Assembly: GCF_964355755.1 (NCBI RefSeq)
Contig: NC_092675.1
Location: 16,381,312 to 16,445,311 of the forward strand
Direction of reading: 5' to 3'
Source of the DNA: Antedon mediterranea
Taxonomy: Eukaryota > Echinodermata > Crinoidea > Comatulida > Antedonidae
Length of the DNA stretch: 64,000 nucleotides
The notes under the pieces are model-generated. The model did not search any database. It had not been told where the DNA came from and saw nothing but the letters and a program-made list of their open reading frames with translations. The stretch's first letter is position 1. Each line of letters opens with the position of its first letter. Shown piece by piece: positions 23,975-35,400 of the stretch. A program made the translations under genes and the position numbers.

Positions 23975-26900
23975 TCAGATATTTGACCATGGCTTCAACC
24001 AGGAGAAGCTGTTTTCAGTTTTTCCTGTGATGAAAATAGTAAATACGAGTGATAACTTTAAAGCAAATATGTTTGTTAAAATTTGGTCAATTTCAGATGA
24101 GGCGAGCACCTTGTCTGCCTCATGCTGGCTATGGCCCTGAATTTAGTAACAGGACTTCACTGGAAACTTGATTATTTTCCACGGACAGTTCCTGGAGGAT
24201 AACATGTATTGTCCTCTATATTTTTACTTACTATGGCTCGCATCGTACATGTATGCATTACCCTTCTTATCTACCTTTGTGTATTGTAATACTATGTAAT
24301 TCCTTCCAGTGTCATTTCATTCGCTTACCTGTTGGTTTATATTCACAACCTATCCAGTCATCATAGCCTAGCTCTTGGAGTAGTTGCAATATGTAGGTAT
24401 AATTGAGCTCCCCAGGACTGTCTGGCTCACCTCTACCAGGCACCTGCGCTATTTGCATATGACCTGATGGAAATTTGATCAAGGTTAGAGACAAGAAATG
24501 TAATAGTACAAACGACTTACAGTGATATGAGAGTTAATGTTCTGATATAGATATTCAGAATATTGTAGTACCAGGGGCGGATGCAGGGGTGGCCCGGGCA
24601 ACACCCTTAATTTCATACTAAATGTTTTATCTGCCATTTCATCGTATTCAATATCCATATAAAGTTAAGTCAGGGCTGGAAGAGAATATATGTAAATTGA
24701 CAGACTGCACTGCAACATTTAACCACCAGAGTCACCAAAACAATGTATTGGTGTTCAGCACATATTTTTTTGTAGATATGTTTCTGACCATGCGCAGAAT
24801 GAATTTTTGAATGACTAGTTGCTTGTGGTGCATCCCGTCATATTTGTCCATAATGATTGCGTTTTGTTGCCGACCGGAGGTTTTCTATAATTTAAGGCCA
24901 AAAAATCATAATTTAGTGTTTCCGTCTAGTACCCAGAAATATTAGGCTGAATTTCCGTAGTAATTATGGACATTCCGACTAACTTTGAAATAACAGTGTT
25001 ATACAGGTAGCAGAGCAAAGTTTGGTGCTTTCTGCAAATTTCCTATTATTTTCTTTGTTTTATTTTTTGGTGTGGTTTAAGCAATACTATAGTATATTAT
25101 ATTAATTTTGGAAAATGTGGTTTTAACTGCCGACTTATTTAGCATTAAATAATACAATTTAACGGTTTCCTCAATTTATTTATATAGCAGCAGCTTCATA
25201 TTTGTTTTACCTTTTTAAAATCATTAATTATTATTATATAATAGTAAATTTGCATTAACTTTCTACAGTTATTAAATTTTATTACTGTAGCGGAAGTTTC
25301 ATCAGGATTTCTCATACGCAAACAATGTTATCATTGTTAGTCACGTGTGTTTTATTAGGATACGATCGTATTGAAAAAATGGCTACGATTGTATCAGATA
25401 GCGCACTATAGAGTGAAAATTTATCATGAATTTTACGTGCAAAAGTACCACTTCCGGCAATCTTCGCTACAGGCCCCATGGTGTCCTCATCCCTGGACTA
25501 TTTGGGCAACCACCTTAAAATAGTCCTGAGACTGCCCCATTTTTAACTTACTGTTGAATACCAGTGGGAATCAGGCATGTCTATAATTATTACTCTCTTT
25601 TATATGAATGCATCTTATATTGTACTGACCTATGTAAGGATACAATTCCTTAATGATATTTGTAATATTGCCATGTTGTTGTTGCACATGAAATAAATCC
25701 TGTAAGGGAAAAAATACATTACAACAAAATTACAAATAAGGTAACTGTTTGTTTGTATAATACAGTATAATTGTAATATTATTTTCACACCTACCATCTG
25801 TAATTTTAGGTTTGGATTTTCTACTTTCTTGATAATATCAACAGCTAAAAAAGAAAACAGTATATTAAGTATTATACTACATATTGAACAAAATAGAGAG
25901 TTTATTTCCTATAAATAGTAGTAGTAATACAACAATAAACATACCTTGATATTGACTGTTCAAGAAATAATTTGGTACTGTTATCTTATTCAAAGGCTCT
26001 ATTAGTGCTAAAATACCTTCCTGAAAAAAAAACCAACATATTTTGTACTTTTGAGATTTCAGCTTTATTTTTTTTAAATCCAGATTTTATATCAAGTATA
26101 GGGACCAATAAAAAAACCATATATTTTAACTTACTTACAAACAAAAGGTTTTTTAGATAATTAAAAAAAAATGTTTTGAAGATTTAATTAACTTTTAATT
26201 AATAACTAATGACAATAATGGGATAATAAGATTATTTCATGCGAACCTTACTTAAGACATCTGCAGCATACTTCAGATTTGTAACAAACTTGTCTTCCAT
26301 TTTTTTTAATAGATTCTCAGTCTCCTCTTCTGTATGTTCTGGTATTTTACCTGACATGATATGCAATCTAAAAAATGCCAATGTACAGTACGTGTTAAAA
26401 TTTATTTTAATTTTTATTTTATTTTATTTCATACTCATCCAACAGCGAGTAATCCGCCAATTACAGGATGGATAAACTATTTAAAATTTCACAAGACAAA
26501 CATATACACAAGATGCTCTACATAAACAAAGACTTATTATTTGTACATCATTTAACAACATTTTTTGCAGAGCTGGGTTGGCATTTGCCAATTGCTCAAG
26601 ATAGATCAGTGCTTAAAGCTCTGTCTACACTATCAAACTAGTTTGACGAAAAAAGTGTGATGTGCCAAATATGGTACTGTAGTGATATGCCATCATCATG
26701 TCCATATATGGGCACATCACATGTTTTTATCACATTAAGTTTGATAAGGTAGACAGAGCCTTAAAGTGAAAAACTGAAGCCTTATTTACCCGGGGGGGTC
26801 ACTCTTAAATATTTCCATACGGGGAGGTGCCGCATTTACGGGTATATTTTCGAGGGCCTGGTAGCACAAGTGTGGGAAATTATGGAGAGTTGGTAGCACA

Positions 26901-29005
26901 AGTGTGGGAAATGACAGGGTGAAATTAGTAGTTTAAGTCCCTGGCCCGCCCACCCGTGTCAAAATGTCACGATTTATCGCCAAATTTTGCAGGTATTTTT
27001 TAGCATAATGGATGCTATAAGCCCGGCTATATAAGCCCATCGCTAAATACCTTTGAATAGGCCTAGAGTTTACGCATCAGCAGAAGAACACGAAACATAG
27101 CCTAGGACAAAATCATTCAACTGTGACCACTCTTGACCATCGTCGTCATGCACTGCGCGGACGAGCGATAAACTTGTCAAAACACGTTCGTGATTTTGCC
27201 ATGAACGGTCTCTTGGCCATACGCAGATCATGCCGGGAACCAGTACAAATATTGCCGTCTTTTTAGAGAACACTGGATTTTTATTTGGTAATGGTAGTTC
27301 AAGTCCGTAGTATTTTTCAGTAAAACAGGTAGCGCAAGTGCCTCATGTCTTGAAGTGGCTGCTGCACACCCCCGTTTGGTTTATATGCAAGTGACCCCCC
27401 CGGGCTTATTTATCAAACCTGTGCTTTTTATGGAATTTGTCAACGATGACAAATATATGATATAATATTTTCGTGCCGCGGTTTCAGCCAGCTAAATCCC
27501 CAGAGGACATAATCAATAAGAAGCTTTATTAACACGAAAGCTACAGTATATATCTACAACTGACAGTTTCAGAATATTATAAACTCGACTCATAGGTCCA
27601 AGCTGCTGGACCCAAAAATGTCTAGGAAAAGAGTGTTTATAAGGGCTCACGTTTAAACGTATTTGGATTATCCCCCTTTGATTGGTTGACGCGAATCAAC
27701 ACACTGCGGAAGTGAAGTCACATGGTCTCTGAGGACTGCATGTCCAACACACATCGGGAAAATGATGTATTGAAATTCTTTGAATTAGGTTAAAGTCCCA
27801 TTCGCTACGTTTATTAGATCTAATTTAAGATCACAAACTACATTTAATGTACATAATTATAAATACTATATGGCCCTATTAAGATAACTTTTTTGTTTTA
27901 AACGGTTAAAAATGTGAAAAATAAGTTGATTCTAGTAATTTTAGCGACCCGCTATAAATCCCAAAATGCATTGCGCGCAGATTTAAATATTTTTTTTCTT
28001 CTGCAATTAACACACTTTTCGATAGATCGTGAGACCAAAACAAAAGGAAGACTGATTGAAGATTGATACCCAATAGGTAAGGTTATGTGCAGTAAACAAA
28101 AAGGTATAACGAACAAACAAACACACAAACAAACGTAACTCTCTCACTTATAATATAGATACTGTAGTTTATGATTATATTTTTGTTCTGTTTAGTAGGC
28201 CACACTATTTACACAAAATTGTTAAACAAAAATAATTGATATAATAAACCATTATATCTGAAGAAAGAACAATGATTAAAACTGAGCAGCATTTTTTGTA
28301 AGAAATATTTCTAGTTTTAACTAAGATCATGGTACTGTAAGTGCAAGTCCACCATTGAAACTAATAAAATCATTTAATTCAAAACAGTTTAGTACACTCT
28401 TTTTTCTCACCTGGTACAATTGAGGGCCTTGCAATACTTGATGGATAATGTAAGGGCATCTTGGAATTCTTTTTCTTTACCTGGAATCGCACCAAGTCCC
28501 AATTCACCAGCAGATAAGTCACCTAAGGAAAGACAATAAAAGGCAAAACTAAGGCCATGTTTCCACAGCCAAAAATTAAACGATAAAAATTAACCGATAA
28601 ACTTTTTGTGGAAACAGAGTTGAACAGATTTCACTTGTTGGGGCCTCTACAATAGTAATTTATTTAATTAGAGTAAAAACTGAGTTTTAGAGCACAAAAC
28701 TATCTCCCTGAAACAGGGAGATGTGGGGGAGATGTCCCTGCTGAAAACAAACCAATTTGTATTGGTTTGTTTAATTGCATTTAAAAAAGGCTCAACCGGC
28801 GCCTCATACCTGGGAAAATATTGAGGAGAACTTGTTTTTGGTTGTTTGATTCGAGGGCTTCTTTGATATCTTTCGCGGGGTATGTGTATGGAAAAGCTAC
28901 TTCTACTGCTTGAAATCCGGATTGTTTTGCTGCATAATACCTTTGTTTTAAATCTGGCAAATCTGTGAATAGAAAGGACAAATTTGCAGCAAACTTCAAG
29001 CTCAT
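23975..29005 (-). CDS. HYI: putative hydroxypyruvate isomerase, complete
   Basis: Eight minus-strand exons join in phase into 269 residues (human HYI is about 277): 29005-28810, 28522-28411, 26367-26247, 26020-25945, 25844-25795, 25699-25630, 24463-24329, 24024-23975. The family is a cytosolic TIM barrel that interconverts hydroxypyruvate and tartronate semialdehyde. Recognisable blocks are the N-terminal [37 protein letters not shown] and GCEY. Glu151, Asp186, Gln212 and Glu249 fall on the conserved metal/catalytic positions. The exon at 26247 uses the donor AAG|GTTCGC. A stronger-looking GTAAG five bases earlier would break the frame, so I prefer the weaker one. The C-terminus is short after SWLKPW. 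The gene is divergent from DEPDC1, with 466 bp between start codons. Confidence 0.95.
24571..25500. mobile_element. possible degraded transposon in HYI intron
   Basis: CCAGGGGCGGATGCAGGGGTGG at the left and CTCATCCCTGG at the right look like the remains of inverted termini. GGGGCGGATNCAGGGG-type starts are frequent in animal DNA transposons. Nothing coding is visible inside. The 62-codon frame at 24622-24810 has no family match that I recognise. Confidence 0.3.
26405..26480. repeat. dispersed repeat fragment (CATCCAACAGCGAG family), copy 1
   Basis: It shares CATCCAACAGCGAGYAA and CCAATTACAGGATGGATAAA with a second copy at about 33290-33370 in a DEPDC1 intron. Both follow a T-rich stretch. 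It could be a SINE or MITE remnant, and the family is not identified. Confidence 0.6.
26617..26760. mobile_element. MITE family A, complete copy with TTAA target duplication
   Basis: It begins AGCTCTGTCTACACTATCAA and ends with the imperfect inverse GATAAGGTAGACAGAGCC. TTAA flanks it at 26613-26616 and 26761-26764. A TTAA target duplication points to a piggyBac- or Kolobok-type source. Related copies are at 19087 and 55533. Confidence 0.8.
26789..27404. mobile_element. 616-bp TIR transposon with 8-bp target duplication
   Basis: The ends CCCGGGGGGGTCACT and AGTGACCCCCCCGGG are perfect inverted repeats. They are flanked by an identical 8-bp direct repeat, CTTATTTA (26781-26788 and 27405-27412). 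An 8-bp duplication fits P-element or hAT superfamilies. Inside, GGTAGCACAAGTGTGGGAAAT occurs twice. The 67-codon frame at 27070-27273 is not a recognisable transposase. It sits 20 bp after a family A MITE in the same HYI intron. Confidence 0.85.
27792..28050. mobile_element. partial copy of the RFX-intron TIR element, opposite orientation
   Basis: It begins AAAGTCCCATTCGCTACGTT and runs as the reverse complement of 9820-10063, including CTATAAATCCCAAAATGCAT and a shared TTAAGATCACAAACTA-like block. The other end was not found, so it is truncated. Confidence 0.7.
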
Positions 29006-29471
29006 TTTGACGCGTCATCAAATAAAAAAATGTCAGAACTAACTCCAGATCCACCAATCAACGTCACCCATATATTAATATTGAAAGTTAACACAGCGAC
29101 GTTGTAAATGTACGTATATGTTATGTTAACGGGTTTTTATTAATAGAAATATAATTGAATAAGATTATTAAAAATATTTTGCCTCTAGGGTGGTGGTGTT
29201 TAATTCCTTTCATGAACTTAATTTATTCTAAGTACTGTACTGCCTTACACAATTTGGACCAATGGTAGAGTGTCTAAGAGAAGATAATTAGTACAATTCT
29301 GTCCAATCACAGTTCGTTGTAATTCAGGGTGGCGCTTTTGAAAACATGGAGACCACCACTTACTTACTACCGCCGGTTGTCTAACAAATGTTTATTTCGC
29401 GAATGAAAAACTTTGAATATGTTTACATATTAATATTTATTCTTATTGTCTACATATTATACTAGCCTAGT
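29006..29471. promoter_or_regulatory. divergent HYI/DEPDC1 promoter region
   Basis: The two start codons point away from each other across 466 bp with no other gene. Two forward CCAAT boxes lie at 29259-29263 and 29303-29307. GGCGCTTTTGAAAA at 29331-29344 contains TTTGAA, the cell-cycle homology region (CHR) core, 34 bp after the second CCAAT. TTTCGCGAA near 29395 is E2F-like. No TATA box is obvious. DEPDC1 is a mitotic gene in vertebrates, and CCAAT-CHR layouts are typical of such promoters. Function here is inference. Confidence 0.65.
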
Positions 29472-32400
29472 ATGGAACCTTTCAGAGCAACACGATTGGT
29501 AAGCCTCACTGCTCATATTCACAGACTAGCTAACAAAAATACACACACACGGCACTCTATACTAGGCCTAGGCTAGTCTAGATAGGCGGATAGGTGACGC
29601 AAGCCATATATAGGGCCTACAGTAGTACTACTAGCCGGCCAGGCTTAGCCTTAGGCTAGGCTAGGGAGGGGTCCTAGTTACTAGTAGTAGGGTCCAGCTC
29701 CAGGGAGTATGGTCGAAGAAGAGGCCGCCAGTTTAATATCGTCATTTGTATGGAATGCCATGGCATGGCATGTGCGCTTTAATCTTTGATTGTCGTTGTC
29801 TATTACGGCGAGTTGAGTTACAGCTAAAGGAGTATGGTCAAACCAATAATAATTTATGTACGGTATTGCCGAATCTTTATAGGCCTATCTCGTTTACATA
29901 CTATCAAATCTTTATACAGTATTGAATTAATAATTTATGTACGGTACTGTCGAATCTTTATACAGTATCTCATTTATATACTATCGAATTTGTATACAGA
30001 TACAGTATTGCAATAATTTACGTACTGTATAGCCGAATCTTTATATCTCATTTACATACTATCGAATCTTTATACAGTATTGCATTAATAATTTACGTAC
30101 GGTATTGCCGAATATTTATATCTCATTTACATACTATCGAATCTTTATATCAGTATTGCATTAATAATTTACGTACGATATTGCCTAATATTTATATCTC
30201 ATTTACATACTTTACTATCGAATCTTGGTTTTTATTATTAGTAATAGGGTGTGTTATACATTAAGTGTTATTCCATTGTAACATATTGTTTGTGTTTTCA
30301 ATAAAGTAACGTGGGGGACGAATACTCCAGAGAAAAGCGTACCTTCTACAGCACTATTCCTGGCCAGCCGCCAGTCGAGTTATTAGCAGAAATTTGCGTA
30401 ACTAATTGCCGTACCATACAGACACTTGAATCATCTTATTTTAGTATTTAAAACGCATTTTAAATTGATCAATAATAATATTTATTATTTACACTACTAC
30501 AGTAGTTACTTTACTAATTAATTAATATACAATAACAAATATAATACATGGACATATATATTTCGGTATACTTTATTGAAAAAATATATAATTCTTAATT
30601 ATTGGCTTATTATATATTATATTAATATACAATACAAACACCACAATGTATTTTATTGACTTTAAGTTTATTAAACATATATCATTTCAACAGTTAAAAT
30701 AAGTAATCATCGATTCACCATTTCGTTTAATAGAATGTATCACATTCAATCTGTAAAAAAAAGAATAAATTACATAATAATGTAGATTGTTATTTACGTC
30801 CGATGTAAAGAAAACCTATCCAAACAATGATTACAAACCAACGACAATCAAAGCTCAAACTGTTATTGAACTAGCGGCCGCTTTGGTCATAATCCAGTAC
30901 AGTAGTAGGACTAGGCCTACATAGCTAGTCAATGACTGAGGCCTGGGCTAGACTATTGTCTGTGTAGGCAGCTCAACATAAAGAGCTCAACAAAAAATAT
31001 TTACTCACAAAGTTTAATAGGCCATTTGGACTAAAAATAAAACCCTCATAGTAACTATAATGGACGAATGAACTAGACGCAACACAATTACCAACATTGA
31101 ATTATAATTCCTTTACTTCTAATTTGGCTATCAACATATCGGATTATAATACTACTACTGTATGTTGTATAATGAAATAATATTTGAGATTGAGTGCATG
31201 TTTTTAATGCTTTATGTAACGTCCACCAACCACATGAACTTGCTCTATTACTACAGCATCGACGTTGTCGCCCGTTATTAAACTTCTGGATTCAACATTG
31301 CTTGCTAGGTCTAGCCCCGGGGCTGAGTCACAGAATCAGCGCACACATACATGCAGCCTGGCGCCGCCGATAGACATTCTCTACAGAAGCGATATGAAAA
31401 AAAACTCTGAAGTCTTATACGATGACATCACACACGTACCAGCACCACATTGGCTGATTATGACTTTTTACCGTACCTTCAGCAAACGGAAGTTAGGATA
31501 CGGTACCGTATCTTTAGTCACTGCGCTAAATAATCTCTCTTAAATTAAAAACTAAAAGAAAAAGAAAACGTCAAGTAGAGAATCAAACCTCCAACCCTGT
31601 AAGCCATAGCCTCATCACAAGACCACTAAGCCACTGCTTGCTTGCTGAAAACCATAGCCATAACTTTTAGTTTTTAGAAGTATGGATACGGTACCGTATC
31701 TTTAGCCATAATGAGTTTTAATATTTTACTAATACTAGCTAGCTTTTTCTAGCTACTGTACAGGAGGTTAGACTAGGCATACAAATTATTGTACTATACT
31801 GCCATTATTAGACCTAGATAGTTATTGAAATGTGTATAGTAGATAGGTTTAAAATTTATCAATGTGTGCCAAAACAAATATTGTATTGTTTTCTTAGTGG
31901 AATGGTCTAATTAAAGAATTCCGTAATGGTATTTACCCAAAGAGACATCGATGGCGGATGAGATATTACGACAATTGCTTTACATCCTCCGAGGCTATTG
32001 AATTCCTGCTGATTCATCTGCACAATGATCCAAGCTTTGGACCCTGGGTGACACGTGATCAGGCCTTAAGACTTCTCACAAAGTTTATTGAGAATCACGT
32101 AATTATAGAAGTTAAAAGCTCATCCAGTAAAGGACCATTTGAAGATGATGGCAGATTGTATAGGTTTGTTAATGAAACCGAATGTATTGATATAATCCAT
32201 GGCATTAGTGTATACGATATTTGTGATACAATTATAATGATAATTATATACCTAATTATAATTGAATTATCTAAAACCAATATTACTATACACTTACAGT
32301 AACCCATTATTAGATAAACATAGATAAAGAGGATGCAGAACATGTATTACTTTGCGACTAAACATAAATACAATACTTAGTTTTTTTTTCAATTTTAATA

Positions 32401-35400
32401 TAAACTTGTGCTTGCCATAGTGTATTAGTCAGTTTAATTGGTTTACCTGTTAATTTATTATGTATTTTTGTATTAGGATGTGTCCATTTTCACCCATTAA
32501 AAAGCTTCGATCAGCTCTCAATAGCCGCACTAATCTTCGTGAATTAGCAGAGGCAAGCCCTAAAAAACGTCCAAAATCATCAGTAAAACCCAAGAAGATT
32601 GTATCCACACCACCAACATCTTCATTGAGTGTACCATTCTCCAAACCTGCATTGAAAGAGGTTAAAGAACAACAAGAGTTTGTTAGACATTCTTCAGCTC
32701 TACTGAGGGTTAATGAACAACAAGAGTTTGTTAGACGTCCATCAGCTCGACTAAAGTCATGCAAGGTCATCCCAAGAAGCATAGGAAAAGTTGAATATCA
32801 GGAGGTTTGGAAGAGTTCTGCACTCACAAGGTACTTTACTGTATATATTTTGAATGAATAGGGAGTATTTGAATAAATGTTTTACAGTAACTGAACAATG
32901 CTATTTTTAATGTTGCATTATTTGTTCTAATTTCAATTGGAGGCATAAGATGTGAAAGAGCATCCTGCTGACCTACAGGGTATGTATCGCACAAAGCATC
33001 ACTCATAAAGCACTGGCCTATGGTATACCCTTTACTGTGATAATTACAAAAAAAATCTTTTTATTGCTTAATTTAAACAGTAAAACTCTCTTTCTTTATC
33101 AGGCTTCAGCGTATCACAGGAGTATCAACGATTGAGGATTTTGTGAGAGTCGATGAGATTCAAGCTTGTGATATTATTCAAAACAACTTAAAGATCAGTC
33201 ACAACAAAATTGTGATCATTGAAGACAAGTCTCAGGACCTACCGCATTGGGTGTTGTCTGCGATGCGTTGCCTCGCTCATTGTAAATCAACTTTTATTTA
33301 TTTTTTAAAATTTCATGCGCATCCAACAGCGAGCAACTTGCCAATTACAGGATGGATAAACTATTTCATAATTGATCATGCTTATAAACTAAGTCTCACT
33401 TGAGGCTTAGGGAGTGGAGTTGAAAGAATAGACTCTGGTACTAAGTCAGGATTCATTAATTATCTTAATATAGTTTTAATTTTACGTGGTGATGAATAAC
33501 AATGTCAAATTTATTTGACAGGGCCTGACAGAGCTGATGAAACTGTATTGCCTTCTTATCCTGGCTTTGAAAGAGATGTTTTCAAGACTGTTAGTAATTA
33601 CTTTCACAGCCAACCTGAACCTCTCTTGACCTATAACCTTTATGACATCATAACTGGGTCATTTTGTAAGTATTACATTCATCTATGACCATCACTTTTG
33701 ATTTATTATTTTACTTTGCATGAAAGGTGTGAGTATTCAATACAGTCTTGTGTGGAAACAGGGCTAAGCCAGCAGCTCCAAGTAACATTTTTGAATTTAT
33801 AGAACGATTTCCTATTTTTTATTTTCAGAGAATTTTGTTATGTTTGTTATTTAACTATTATTAACAATACAACTAAACACTGCATGGCAAAAAACTATAC
33901 GTAAAAGTACTGTACAAATTAAAGTATAGAATTTTATGGGGTTGTGTTTAGTAGGACCGTTTTATTAAAGTTATTTTTATTTTAAAATTAACATTGTTCT
34001 ATGTTGGAAAATTGTAATCAAGATGGGTTAGAATACTTGAGTCCTGATTCATTTTGTTTGTTTTACTAACAGCATGTATTTTCATTTGTTTTGTGTTATC
34101 ATTTGTTTAATCTGCAGTAATATGCGACCGACGTGATCGGGGCCTTGACGATTCCCCTTCTGATCTAACAACTCCACCAAGTGTGACTGCCACCAATCGT
34201 CTTAACTCATTTGGCTCTGTAGAGAATTTGATGCTTGACATGACAATGGGGTGGACACCGCTAACCAAGTTCACTGGTCAGTCGTCCGAAGATGTAAACC
34301 GGGGTGGATTTGAAAAACGGTCTGTTAATCGTCAACCGTATGTGACCCCTGTCAATACAAAAAGTAGAAATCAGTCGCTGACTAGTGGGAAAGGTAATGA
34401 TTGTTACTCCGGTACAATCTTCTGTCTAACATCTAAAAAAATAATGTCCCCTGGGAAATTGAGCCTAAACAAGGTTCCTAGTCAAAATCAGAATGAAAGT
34501 TATGTTTCAGAAATGTCCAAAAATGAACACAATCAAGAAAGCCGTCCACAAAGTGTCTCTCCAGAGGGTTATAGTAATAACTGTACGCAAGATGAGCCTG
34601 CCACATACTTACAGCCAAGTAATATCATTGATGATTATGGTTTCCTGCCAGCTCAGTATTTCAGTCCAGCAAAGAAGACCAATGAGCATTCAAAACGCTA
34701 TTCCTCTGATTCAAACCTGATGAACTGTCGCTCTTTCCTTGATAATAGTAAATACAGTTTGAAGTATGATCAACCTGTAAATGATGAGCGCCCTCTAAAT
34801 GAGTTACACTATGCATCTACCTCGTGTCTAAGCACAGAAAAGAAGAACTCGTCCCTGTCTTCAGAAGAATGCTCATTCGAATTCAGTCGTACCAGAAGTG
34901 GTTCATTCAGAAACCGTCGCAAGTTCAGTTCTTTGACCAACATTGACATTAAACCAACAGCAAATGATGACAAACGTAAAAGAACTACAAAGAATAATTT
35001 AGGGATCTCAAAAAAATTTGGGTCAGCATCTGAAATATTTCAGAAAATCTTCACAAAAAAGACAGAAAGAACTAAATCTAAGTGGACTGTACATGAACCA
35101 AAGTTGAATGAAAAAACAATGTCTTTTAACTCTAATGTAAAACTTCAGCAATGGAATTTGACAGAAAGAAGTACAGAACAACATGTTTTAGAAGGTTGTA
35201 GAAGACAAACTTGTCCGCCCTATATGTCACCAATACGTGCAACTTTATCTCAACCCGTCCTCGTTGGTAAACGCAATGATTCTGGTACTTCTTTTAACTC
35301 CTTGCAGACTAAGCACAAGGATTCAAATACCTCAGTTGGTAAACACAATACCTCTAGTCCCAGTCTTGGCCAACAAGCAAATGTTCAGAAGTGTTATGTG

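Noticed and set aside
31265-31543. DEPDC1 first exon or separate 92-codon gene
   Set aside because: The 27-bp exon at 29472-29498 matches the family N-terminus and phase, while this frame has no similarity and lacks a donor that fits.
31560-31660. Functional tRNA gene on the minus strand
   Set aside because: Only internal promoter-like boxes match. The ends do not pair as an acceptor stem, and the segment is flanked by direct repeats, as an insertion would be.
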